DNA of 52,083 bases from Streptomyces sp. MBT65 (GTDB taxonomy: Bacteria > Actinomycetota > Actinomycetes > Streptomycetales > Streptomycetaceae), in the NCBI RefSeq assembly GCF_016612545.1, contig NZ_JAENRY010000065.1, forward strand, positions 1 through 52,083. Reading direction: 5' to 3'. A program made the position numbers and the translations under genes. Below the pieces are notes generated by a model, which did not search any database, was not told the origin of the DNA, and saw only the letters and a list, made by a program, of their open reading frames with translations. This document shows, piece after piece, positions 1-7,846 of the stretch (within the stretch, counting starts at the first letter, position 1; each line of letters begins with the position of its first letter).

Positions 1-216
1 GAGCGGATCCTCCGACCCGACGGCCAGGGCGGTCGTGGAAGCTGTGGTGGAAGCGTTCATGGTGGTGGTACGTCCTTTTGCTAGGGGGTGCAGTAGCGGG
101 TGCTGTCGTGTGCGGCGGTTTGGCCGGAGAGCAGGTGGCCTGCGCCGGCCGAGAACTCTGCGCCGATCGCGGGCACCGGGATGTTCAAGGGGATTGCGGC
201 CGCCCGGGGCGGGCGG

Positions 217-983
217 TCAGACAGAGGAGCCGCCGTCGACGTTCCAGGTGCTGCCGGAGACGAACCGGGCTTCGGGGCTGGCGAGATAGGCGACGGCACT
301 GGCGATGTCGGCGGGCTTGCCGTAGTGACCGACCGTGGTGAGCTGTCTCATCCATTCCGCGGCCGGGCCGGAGTCGGGGTTCATGTCCGTGTCGGTGGGG
401 CCGGGCTGCACGGTGTTGACCGTGATGCCACGCGGACCGAGTTCGCGGGCCAGGCCGCGGGTGAAACCGGCGACGGCGGCCTTGGTCAGGGCGTAGACGC
501 TGATGCCGGGCTGGGGGGGGCGCGATCGGCGCTGACGCTGCCGACGGTGATGATGCGACCCCCTTGCCCGAGGTGGGCGGCGGCGGCCTGGACGGCGCTG
601 AAAACGCCCCGGACGTTGACCGCCATGATCAGGTCGAACTCCTCGAGCGTGAAGTCCTCGATCGGCGCGGCGTAGGTGATGGCGGCGTTGTTGACGAGGA
701 TGTCCAGTCCGCCGAAATGCTCCGCGGTATGGCTGACCGCGGCCCGGACGGCTTCGTGGTCCGCGTTGTCCGCCTGGATGGCCAGAGAGCCCGTCGCCCC
801 GGCCACGATGTCGGCCTGTTCCTTGGCGCTGGCGTAGGTGAAGGCGACCTGGGCACCGTCGGCGGTCAGACGGCGCACGATCGCGGCACCGATACCCCGG
901 GACCCGCCCGTGACCAGGGCGGTCTTGCCATCAAGGGGCCGTACGCCGGACTGGGTGGTGCTGGAGCCAACCTGGGTGCTCAT
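217..983 (-). pseudogene. SDR-family oxidoreductase, frameshifted
   Basis: NAD(P)-dependent short-chain dehydrogenase/reductase split over two reading frames. The N-terminal part (983 down to about 520) has the Rossmann start KTALVTGGSRGIG and the NNAA structural motif (ILVNNAAITYA). The C-terminal part holds PGISVYALTK, containing the catalytic YxxxK, and the family ending SGSTWNVDGG, stopping at TGA 217-219. The frames switch in a run of eight G on the plus strand (513-520); one base fewer would restore a single protein of about 255 aa. Either the gene is broken or the homopolymer was miscalled. The start ATG at 981-983 has GGAG 9 nt upstream on the minus strand. It is divergent from a TetR gene, a standard regulator/target pairing. 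Substrate unknown. Confidence 0.8.
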
Positions 984-1017
984 GACATGTGCTCCGAATT
1001 TCGTCCACTTACTTACG

Positions 1018-1034
1018 AACCGAACCGCTCGGTT
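1018..1034. promoter_or_regulatory. Candidate TetR operator
   Basis: Perfect inverted repeat AACCGA-N5-TCGGTT in the 130-bp gap between the divergent SDR (minus) and TetR (plus) genes. Position and symmetry suit the operator of the adjacent TetR regulator; binding itself is inferred. Confidence 0.55.
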
Positions 1035-1113
1035 ACTATAACCACGATGACACTAACCTGAGCAAGCCGCGGATTCATTCCGCCGCGGCGAACTTTTCCT
1101 CAAGGAGACTTCG

Positions 1114-1707
1114 ATGCCCACGACGGGACGGCCCCGGTCCTTTGACACCGACGAGGCGCTGGAGGTGGCGATGCGGGTGTTCTGGGCCGAGGGCTACGAG
1201 GGCGCCTCGCTCGCCGCGCTGACCGAGGCCATGGGGATCAACCGGCGCAGCATCTACGCCGCCTTCGGTAACAAGGAGGAGCTTTTCCGCAAGGCCGTCG
1301 ATCGCTATGTGCAGGGCCCGGGAGCCTTTGTGGCCCCGGCTCTTGAGCTGCCCACCGCCCGGCAGGTCGTAGAGGCGATGCTGCGCGGAGGTGTCAACGC
1401 CCACACCCTCCCCGGCTGTCCGCGCGGCTGCCTGCTGGTGCAGTCCGCGCTGGCCGTCGGCCCCGACGGCGAAACGGTCCGCCGCGACCTGGCCGAACGC
1501 CGCGAGGCCGGAGTGGCCGCCCTGCGGAAACGGTTCGAACAAGCCCAGGCCGAGGGCGACCTGCCCCCCACCGCCGACCCGGACGCCCTCGCCCGCTACG
1601 TGAACACCGTCGGGCAGGGCCTTGCAGTGCAGGCCTCCGGCGGCGCCAGTCCAGAAGACATGCACCGCGTCGTCGACCAGGCCCTCAGCACCTGGCCGAG
1701 CAGCTGA
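1114..1707 (+). CDS. TetR/AcrR-family transcriptional regulator
   Basis: A 197-aa one-component repressor. The N-terminal helix-turn-helix is clear (about residues 8-55: DEALEVAMRVFWAEGYEGAS, then the recognition region GINRRSIYAAFGNKEELF). The all-helical C-terminal ligand domain includes two cysteines in the stretch LPGCPRGCLL, which is frequent in TetR proteins of this type. The start is set by CAAGGAG at 1101-1107, 6 nt before the ATG. It probably represses the divergent SDR gene and itself through the palindrome at 1018-1034. With the SDR frameshifted, the regulator may have lost its main target. Effector unknown. Confidence 0.9.
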   Translation: MPTTGRPRSFDTDEALEVAMRVFWAEGYEGASLAALTEAMGINRRSIYAAFGNKEELFRKAVDRYVQGPGAFVAPALELPTARQVVEAMLRGGVNAHTLPGCPRGCLLVQSALAVGPDGETVRRDLAERREAGVAALRKRFEQAQAEGDLPPTADPDALARYVNTVGQGLAVQASGGASPEDMHRVVDQALSTWPSS

Positions 1708-1740
1708 AGCCTCGCGACGCCGGCCGACCGGTCTGCGCGT

Positions 1741-1920
1741 GCGAACGGATCCGAGCGGTCTGACGTGTCCGGTCGTTGACCAGGTCGAGGCGACGGGCGG
1801 TCAGAGTGCGCAGGTCGCCGGCTGGCTCGTCGCCGGGCGGCAGGAGGCCAGGATCTTGGCTCATGCGTGCCCTGGCCGACGATGACGAACGCATCCTTCT
1901 CGGCCGTCCTGCCCGGGCCG
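1741..1920 (-). pseudogene. IS110-family transposase relic
   Basis: Minus-strand translation gives fragments resembling the N-terminal IS110 DEDD transposase region: TAEKDAFVIVGQ in one frame, then ARMSQDPGLLPPGDEPAG and DLRTLTARRLDLVNDRTRQ in another. IS110 proteins read like K.DAxVIAxQARMRRDL...DLRxLTARRxDLVxDRTR here. Only about 60 codons survive, in two frames, with no start or stop. The rest of 1708-2042 holds nothing recognisable. Confidence 0.5.
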
Positions 1921-2042
1921 CGGCAGGCGGCCGACGCGTAGGTGTGCGGGCCTCCCCGTGAGGGTGGGTTCACAGCCGTGTCGCGGCGGTGGGACGCCGC
2001 GACACGATCTGGGTTCGGCGAGTCGGCAGAGCCGGCGCGGTG

Positions 2043-2304
2043 TCAGGCGCGGGGGAAGCCTTCGGAGTCGAGGCGGAAGACGAGCTCGGCCTCGTCGCGC
2101 TTGCTGGTGTGCAGTTCCCAGTAAAGAGGGGTGATCTGCTCGGGCCTGGCCGCAGTCGAGGACGCGCACGTCGGGCGGCAGAAAGCCCACGACATCGCTG
2201 TAGTAAACCGCGGCTGCCTTGGCGCGGGTCAACCTGTCGTCCCCGATCAGCCACTCGTATACGTCGGAAAGCGCCCCATAACCAGCCACCGCGATAACCT
2301 CCAT
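2043..2304 (-). pseudogene. SAM-dependent methyltransferase relic with internal deletion
   Basis: The minus strand begins MEVIAVAGYGALSDVYEWLI and runs to PPDVRVLDCG, which resembles the start of a class I methyltransferase up to the first half of the glycine-rich SAM motif (VLDxGCG). The sequence then continues in another frame as RPEQITPLYWELHTSKRDEA and ends EGFPRA-stop at 2043, which looks like a natural C-terminus. The middle (about 150 residues in intact relatives) is missing, with the junction near 2148. Non-functional. No family closer than methyltransferase can be assigned. Confidence 0.5.
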
Positions 2305-2543
2305 CACTCGACGCGACGCGGGCTGGACCAGGCCTGCGATTCGGACCTTGCGCCTCGCACTGAGCCGGGTCGTGTCAGCGAAGCATGGAGGAGGACCCAA
2401 CCACTTCCAGCCGCTGGCACTCCACCGGATTTCGTGGGAAACCGCGACGCGCCGCACCGACGCAGGTCCCCACTCCACCGGCGCCCCAACGGCCACGATG
2501 GGGACCGCGGCCGGCAAGCGCGCGTTCACTGCGGAGCGCTTTA

Positions 2544-3403
2544 GGCGCCATTTCAGTTGGCTGGTCTGCGGTGACGTATGAGGGTCGCGGCGATGGTGGT
2601 GAAGGCGAGGAAGTGTTCCGGCTTGCGTTCGTAGCGGCGGTGGAGTCGGCGGCATCCGGACAGCCAGGGCACGGTCCGTTCCACGACCCAGCGGTGTCGG
2701 CCCAGGCGTCGGGACGACTCGACGCCCTTGCGAGCGAGGCGGTGTCGGATGCCGCGGGAGGACAGCCATCGTCGCAGGTGTCGGTAGTCGTAGCCCTTGT
2801 CCCTGTGCTGTTTGCCGGGCCTGCGACGGCGAGGGCCGCGGCGTGAGCCGATGGGCGGGATGCCGCGGACCAGTGGGGCAAGGGCCTGGCTGTCGTGGAG
2901 ATTCGCGGCCGAGATGCCGACCGACGGAGGCAGGCCACTGCGGTCCACCATGAGGTGGATTTTCGAACCCTTCTTGCCGCGGTCGGTCGGATTCGGTCCC
3001 GTCAGCTGCCCCCTTTGAGGGCCCGGACACTGACGGAGTCGATCGCGCACCTCGACCAGTCCAGATCGCCCCGGGCACCGAGTTCGTCCAGGACCAGGCG
3101 GTGGAGCCTGGCCCACACACGGGCCTCACTCCATTCGCTGAACCGGCGGAAGGCGGTCACTCCCGACAGCCCAAAGCCCGGTGGCAGTTGGTTCCAGGTG
3201 CAGCCCGAAGTGGCCACGAAGATGATCGCGGTCAGCACCTCACGGTTTCCTCGGCGACGATGCCCTCCGCCCTGCGGGCGTTCTGGAGCCGGCGGAACCA
3301 CCCGTTGGAACAAGTCCCACAGGTCATCCGGCGCCAACCGTTCGACAAGCGCAGCAGCCATCACCCCGGACTGCCGCAAGATCACACCAACTGAAATGGC
3401 GTC
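2544..3403 (-). mobile_element. IS5-family (IS427-like) insertion sequence, apparently complete
   Basis: An 860-bp element with 17-bp terminal inverted repeats differing at one base: GGCGCCATTTCAGTTGG at 2544-2560 and CCAACTGAAATGGCGTC at 3387-3403. It is flanked by TA on both sides (2542-2543 and 3404-3405), the short target duplication expected of this group. It encodes one DDE transposase on the minus strand in two overlapping frames. The ends are intact, so transposition could be recent, but no uninterrupted target gene can be recognised around it. Confidence 0.85.
2553..3361 (-). CDS. IS5-family DDE transposase, expressed by -1 frameshift
   Basis: OrfA runs 3361 to 3002 (119 aa, start MAAALVERLAPDDLW, containing FVATSGCTWNQLPPGFG and the first catalytic Asp in CAIDSVSVRALKGG). 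OrfB continues in the -1 frame to a stop at 2553-2555, inside the terminal repeat. It holds the second Asp (GISAANLHDSQAL) and the Glu region (VVERTVPWLSGCRRLHRRYE). The frames meet at AAAGGGGG on the minus strand (3009-3016); a -1 slip there gives one 269-aa protein. Two-frame transposases with this kind of slippery site are normal for the IS427 group, so this is probably programmed frameshifting and not a mutation. Confidence 0.82.
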
Positions 3404-4268
3404 TAACTGGGAGTCTCCCTGGGGCGCCGCCCGGCAAGCGGCCGACGCCGTCATGGCCCGGCACGTTCCCTTCCTGCTCCGGCCCGTCCATGCAGGCGCC
3501 CAGCAGCCCGACCAACGCCGTCCTTCTGGTGCCGCCAGGCCCTCAGCCCGGCAGAGTGGTCGGCCGGGTTCTGTTCCTGCACTACTTCCGACTCCTGTAT
3601 GTCGGTCCCCGCCAATGGTCCACCCAACCGTGTCCGCCGCCGGAAGCGGTCCGGGCAGACATGCGTTCGCGATCACCAAACCTATGGGCTGGCCGCCGTC
3701 GACCACCTCGGACTGCGCCGCCGTGGGCCGCTGAGACGTCGCCGAGGTTGCCTGGCGTGAACATTCCTAGGGCGAGGACCGTAGGCCGTGGGCACTGGGT
3801 TCTCCTGAGCCGATCGTGCGGTTCTCGGACCCGGTGCGGCACAAGATGTGCACCGGGTCGTCGAACAGTGCCACACCGCGGCGATGGATTCCTCGGAGTG
3901 AGGTCCAACCGGTGGCGTTGTCGACGGACGTCCGCCACGCCGTCGACGCGCACTGCGAGCCGAGGCCGCCAACTCAGGCGGCACCCGAGCCCGTTCGCGT
4001 GGGGCCTGCCATCGCGCGGTAACGGCGGCGGGCGGCGGGGCCTCGGGCAGCACAAGGATCGACGTCCCCCGGGACGACGTATTACTGGAGCATGCGGCAG
4101 ACGAGGCGACCCCAGGTGCCGGGGCGGCGTCATCAGTGACGCAGATGCCCAGCGCACGGCCGGAAGCCAGGGTCAGCCATGCTTCTCCTGGCCGCCGGCT
4201 CGTGTGCTGCCTGGTCCTTGGGACGGCACGGTCTGCCGGCCGCACTCCGGGCCGCCCCGGGATCGCGT
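3404..4268. other. 865-bp region without a recognisable gene
   Basis: No frame on either strand gives a protein I recognise, and no ribosome binding site precedes a plausible start. Some minus-strand stretches near 3790-4150 read as short protein-like pieces, for example GVALFDDPVHILCRTGSEN, but each is interrupted. This suggests decayed coding sequence next to the insertion element and not a dedicated non-coding feature. Confidence 0.4.
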
Positions 4269-5561
4269 TCAGCCTGCTGTGACACGGGAGTTGACCCGCC
4301 GCATCCAGTCCCGGTCGGTGTGCCACATGGGGTGGTGCGGGGCCGCGTTGGAGGTCAGGACGATGCCCTGGAAGCCTGCGGCGAGGCAGCGGTCGATGAC
4401 GAACTCGGCGATGTCCTTGCCGACGGCGTCCTCTTCGAAGCGGGTCAGGAGTGGGGTGTATCCGACGACGCTTTCGCCGAGGACGGCGGGGATGCCGCGC
4501 TGGCGGGAGAACTCGGCGACGGAGTCGACCCACCCGGCCAAGGTGTCCCGCATGGCCTGCCGGTGTGCCGGATAGTTCTCGTAGAGCCACAGGTCCCAGC
4601 GGTCGGGGTCCACCCAGTCGTGTGCGTAGAACAGTTCGCGGGGGATCCCGGTGGCGGCCAGTCGCCAGGGTTCGTCCGGCTGGTAGTCGGTGAAGGCGGG
4701 CGCGTCGGGGCGCAGCATGGCGGCCAGTTCGGGGGTCGGCCACGTGGTGGTCTCGGGCGCCGTTTCGGTGCCGTGGCCGAGCCCGACCGCTTCGTACAGC
4801 GCGCCGAGGACGCCGTAGACGTAGAAGTGGAAGTGCGCGATCTGGGCCTGTTCGGGCAGGTCGTCGAGCTCGGCGGGCCAGGGCTCGCCCAGCGAGTAGG
4901 TCACGGGGACGGCGGGGTGGCGCGCCCGCAGGAGCTTGACGGCGCGTTCGAGCGGGCCGCGCAGCCGGGCGTAGTGGCCCGCGGTGCCGTCGGCCGGTAC
5001 GAGGGAGCAGTTGTCGACCTCGTTGTGCACTTCGACGTAGGCGACGCGGTCGAGCAGTCCGCGCTCGTCGACGAAGTCCAGCAGGTCTGCGAGCGATTCG
5101 GCCACCGCTTCGGCGCGGTCCGGGCCGGGAACCTCGGCCAGGGCGCGGTGCCACGTATCGGTGTCGGCGAAGCTGGGGGACTGCTGGTACTCCCACGAGG
5201 ACACGATCACCTTGCAGTCGTGCCGGGCCGCTGTCTCGAAGAGTTCGACGAGCCGTCGGCGGCCGTCCAGAGGATAGCCGCCGCGGACGTTGTACCAGCG
5301 GGTGCGCTGCCCGAACTGCTCGCCCAGACCGCGGACTTGGAGGCTCTCCGGGGCGGGGACGCGTCCGGAGAACAGCAGGAAGGGCATGGCGCAGACGCGC
5401 ACGGTGTTGAAGCCCCGCTCCACCGTCTCGGCGAAGGCGCGGTCGAGGTCGGCGAAGGGCTCACCGGGTCCTGCCTGCGTGTACCAGCTGAAGTCCCACA
5501 GGGTGATGGCCAGGCGGCGCGCGCCGTCGGGCGTGGTGGCTTGCTGCGATGCGGAGGTCAT
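4269..5561 (-). CDS. Intracellular cellulase-like glycoside hydrolase (clan GH-A)
   Basis: 430 aa with no signal peptide, so cytoplasmic. The layout is that of a (beta/alpha)8 retaining glycosidase: a conserved N-terminal strand (RLAITLWDFSWYT), the acid/base region YVEVHNEVDN with Glu181 after Asn, and a likely nucleophile at Glu363 in AVLGESVVGY. These fit the actinobacterial cellulase-like family related to GH5. It is divergent from a secreted GH2 enzyme and shares the 160-bp promoter region with the AT-rich element at 5627-5643. It probably finishes oligosaccharides imported by the galactoside system. The exact substrate cannot be read from sequence. Confidence 0.75.
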   Translation of the reverse strand: MTSASQQATTPDGARRLAITLWDFSWYTQAGPGEPFADLDRAFAETVERGFNTVRVCAMPFLLFSGRVPAPESLQVRGLGEQFGQRTRWYNVRGGYPLDGRRRLVELFETAARHDCKVIVSSWEYQQSPSFADTDTWHRALAEVPGPDRAEAVAESLADLLDFVDERGLLDRVAYVEVHNEVDNCSLVPADGTAGHYARLRGPLERAVKLLRARHPAVPVTYSLGEPWPAELDDLPEQAQIAHFHFYVYGVLGALYEAVGLGHGTETAPETTTWPTPELAAMLRPDAPAFTDYQPDEPWRLAATGIPRELFYAHDWVDPDRWDLWLYENYPAHRQAMRDTLAGWVDSVAEFSRQRGIPAVLGESVVGYTPLLTRFEEDAVGKDIAEFVIDRCLAAGFQGIVLTSNAAPHHPMWHTDRDWMRRVNSRVTAG

Positions 5562-5626
5562 GGGGTCACCCGTCGTTCGTGTGCGGAAGGGCGCCGTCGG
5601 CGGCTCGGCGGCACCACGCTAGCTCA

Positions 5627-5643
5627 ATTCATTATTTATGAAT
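5627..5643. promoter_or_regulatory. AT-rich operator, copy 1 (ATTCAT-N5-ATGAAT)
   Basis: Perfect inverted repeat ATTCAT-TATTT-ATGAAT in otherwise GC-rich DNA. It ends 5 nt before the -35 hexamer TTGACG of the GH2 gene. The same arrangement, TGAATA then four bases then TTGAC, recurs on the minus strand near 9930 and 13695, so it is likely one regulator's site. It lies between the divergent genes 4269-5561 and 5721-7769. Confidence 0.65.
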
Positions 5644-5648
5644 AATCC

Positions 5649-5677
5649 TTGACGACGGTGGCGGGCTTGTCCAGGCT
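5649..5677 (+). promoter_or_regulatory. Promoter of the GH2 gene
   Basis: TTGACG at 5649-5654, a 17-nt spacer, then CAGGCT at 5672-5677, close to the streptomycete -10 consensus TAGRNT. It lies directly downstream of the AT-rich operator and about 40 bp before the GH2 start. Confidence 0.5.
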
Positions 5678-5720
5678 GTGGGGCGGACGAACACGTACGT
5701 GCCTCAAGGAGCCGCCCGTC

Positions 5721-7769
5721 ATGACCGAATCCATCCATCCGTCCCGGCGCACCGTCGTCACGGCATTCGGCGCCGCCGCCTTCGTCGCCCTGCCGGCCTG
5801 GCCGGCGACGGCGCGAGCGGCAGACGGTACAACCGTGGCCGCCGCGAACGGCCCGGTGCTCGACACCCACCCGGCCACCGAGCCCTCCGGCACCCATGTA
5901 CGGGATGTCGGCGGGACCAACGTCGTCTTCCAGTACGGCACAGTGCTCCCCGCCTTCGACGGCTGGCGTACCCACGAGTCCACGCGCGACTACCTGTCCC
6001 TGGACAAGCGCTGGCGCTTCCGCTTCGACCCCGAGGACCAGGGGCTCGGCGAAGGCTGGCAGTCCCCGCGCCACGACGACAGAGCGTGGGACCGCATCGA
6101 CGTCCCGGCTGCCTGGGACCTGCTGGACACGCCGGACTTCGGGTCGGAGACCGCCCCCTTCGGTCAGGGCACGGCGTTCAGCGACGGCTACGCCTGGTAT
6201 CGGACCACCGTCGACGTACCCGCGTCCTGGCGTGCCCGACACGTACGCATTGCCTTCCTGGCCGCCGGCTACAGCGCGGAGGTCTGGGTCGACGGCACGC
6301 ATCTCGGCAAGCACGAAGGCGCCAACTCGCCCTTCGCGCTGCCGGTTTCGGGGGCGCTGCGGCCCGGAACGCGGCAGACGATCGCCGTGCGGGTCTTCCG
6401 CCGGGCGAGCTACACGGACTACACGGCCTCGACTCCGCAGCCGGTCACCGACGAGTACGAGGTGCCGTACAAGCCCGTCGACTACTGGCCCTACGCGGGG
6501 CTGACCCGCTCGGCCTGGATCGAGGCGGTCCCGCAGGTCACCATCGCCAAGCTGCTCGTGGCCGCAGCGAATGGGCGTCTTGAGGTGCACGCGGTCGTCG
6601 AGAACCACGGGACCTCCGACTTCGACGGCCGGCTCACGCTGGATCCCGGCCGGGCCAGCGGCGGCCGGCCCACCGTCGTCGCGGCCCGGATCGCCGCCCG
6701 GTCGGCAGGCGTCGTACGGGTTGTTCTCCGCGTACCCGGTGCCCCGCGATGGAGCCCGGCCTCGCCGCACACGCTCACCGCCCGCGCCACCCTGACCGCC
6801 GGGCACCACGCCGGCCCGCGGGTGGACACACTGTCCACCGTGTACGGCATGCGCGAACTGACCGTCGACGACGCGCAGTTGAAGCTGAACGGCAAGCCCG
6901 TCTTCCTCAAGGGGCTCAACTGGCACGAGGAGACGGCCGCGCACGGCAGGGCGATGACACCGGCCGAGTACGACCGCGAACTGGGCCACATCACGAAACT
7001 GGGCGCCAACTTCATCCGCAACTGCGTCTACAACCGCCACCCCTACGTCTACGACTGGGCGGACGAGCACGGCGTACTGGTGATGGACGACATCGACACC
7101 ATGTGGCTCAACACCGCTCAGGAGAAGCTCCAGACCGAGCGCTACGGCCTCGCCCGCGCCCTGGCCCTGACGATGGCGTGGAACCAGCACAACCACCCCT
7201 CGGTGATCCTCTGGGGACTCCAGAACGAGTCGGAGATCGACGCCCAGGGTGCCCCGGTCTACCGGGCCTGGCTCGCCGACCTCAAGGCGGCCGTGAAGGC
7301 GGTCGACCTCACCGCCCGACCCGTGACCTGGGCGTCCAACACCAGCAACGATCCCGCCTTCGACCTCGCGGACGTGATCGGGTTCAACGAGTACTTCGGC
7401 TACTTCTACGGCAAGGACGCCGACCTCGGCCCCACGCTGGACGCCGTGCACGCGAAGTACCCCGACAAGCCGATCCTGATCACGGAGAACGGCACCTGGT
7501 CCGTGGCCGGCACCCACGGCCCCGGCACCACGCAGGGCACCGAGGAATGGCAGGCGGCGAGCTTCACCGCGCACTGGGCGCAGGTGACCGCGCGCAGCGA
7601 GTTCGTCGCCGGTTTCACCTACTGGGTCCTGAAGGACTACAAGGAGCGGGCCGGCTACAACCAGGCCTACAACGGCATTTCAGTGATGGGTCTGCTCACG
7701 TTCGCCGAGGAGCGGCCCAAGCTCGTCTACGACGCGTTCCGCACGGCCGCCCGTCCGAAGGGCCGGTGA
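5721..7769 (+). CDS. Secreted GH2 beta-galactosidase/beta-glucuronidase-type hydrolase
   Basis: 682 aa. The Tat-type leader (SRRTVVTAFGAAAFVALPAW, cleavage after ATARA) implies export folded. The order is sugar-binding jelly roll (about 80-270, with WYRTTVDVPASWRARHVRI), Ig-like domain (about 280-390) and TIM barrel (about 395-680). The acid/base is Glu503 in LWGLQNESEID and the nucleophile Glu589 in ILITENGTW, both in family positions. The start ATG at 5721 follows AAGGAG at 5705-5710; upstream in-frame codons overlap the promoter. No carbohydrate-binding module. It probably cleaves terminal galactosyl or glucuronosyl residues outside the cell, feeding the importer further along. Galactosidase and glucuronidase activity cannot be separated by motif alone. 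Confidence 0.87.
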   Translation: MTESIHPSRRTVVTAFGAAAFVALPAWPATARAADGTTVAAANGPVLDTHPATEPSGTHVRDVGGTNVVFQYGTVLPAFDGWRTHESTRDYLSLDKRWRFRFDPEDQGLGEGWQSPRHDDRAWDRIDVPAAWDLLDTPDFGSETAPFGQGTAFSDGYAWYRTTVDVPASWRARHVRIAFLAAGYSAEVWVDGTHLGKHEGANSPFALPVSGALRPGTRQTIAVRVFRRASYTDYTASTPQPVTDEYEVPYKPVDYWPYAGLTRSAWIEAVPQVTIAKLLVAAANGRLEVHAVVENHGTSDFDGRLTLDPGRASGGRPTVVAARIAARSAGVVRVVLRVPGAPRWSPASPHTLTARATLTAGHHAGPRVDTLSTVYGMRELTVDDAQLKLNGKPVFLKGLNWHEETAAHGRAMTPAEYDRELGHITKLGANFIRNCVYNRHPYVYDWADEHGVLVMDDIDTMWLNTAQEKLQTERYGLARALALTMAWNQHNHPSVILWGLQNESEIDAQGAPVYRAWLADLKAAVKAVDLTARPVTWASNTSNDPAFDLADVIGFNEYFGYFYGKDADLGPTLDAVHAKYPDKPILITENGTWSVAGTHGPGTTQGTEEWQAASFTAHWAQVTARSEFVAGFTYWVLKDYKERAGYNQAYNGISVMGLLTFAEERPKLVYDAFRTAARPKGR

Positions 7770-7795
7770 CCCTGCGGAACGCGGGCCGGTGAGTA

Positions 7796-7823
7796 GGGGA
7801 GGGGCGAACTGCCCCTCCCCTTT
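7796..7823. terminator. Bidirectional rho-independent terminator
   Basis: Perfect 10-bp stem GGGGAGGGGC / GCCCCTCCCC with loop GAACT followed by TTT. It sits between the convergent GH2 (plus) and GH42 (minus) genes. Confidence 0.85.
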
Positions 7824-7846
7824 GTGTTGGCGGCTTGTTCGGCTTT

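Noticed and set aside
1861..3129. 422-codon minus-strand frame crossing the IS element, its end and the methyltransferase relic
   Set aside because: It passes through the IS terminal repeat and mixes the wrong transposase frame with relic sequence; not one gene.
3490..4575. 361-codon plus-strand frame
   Set aside because: Arg/Pro/Gly-rich without recognisable domains, overlaps the end of the intact hydrolase at 4269-5561, and has no ribosome site.
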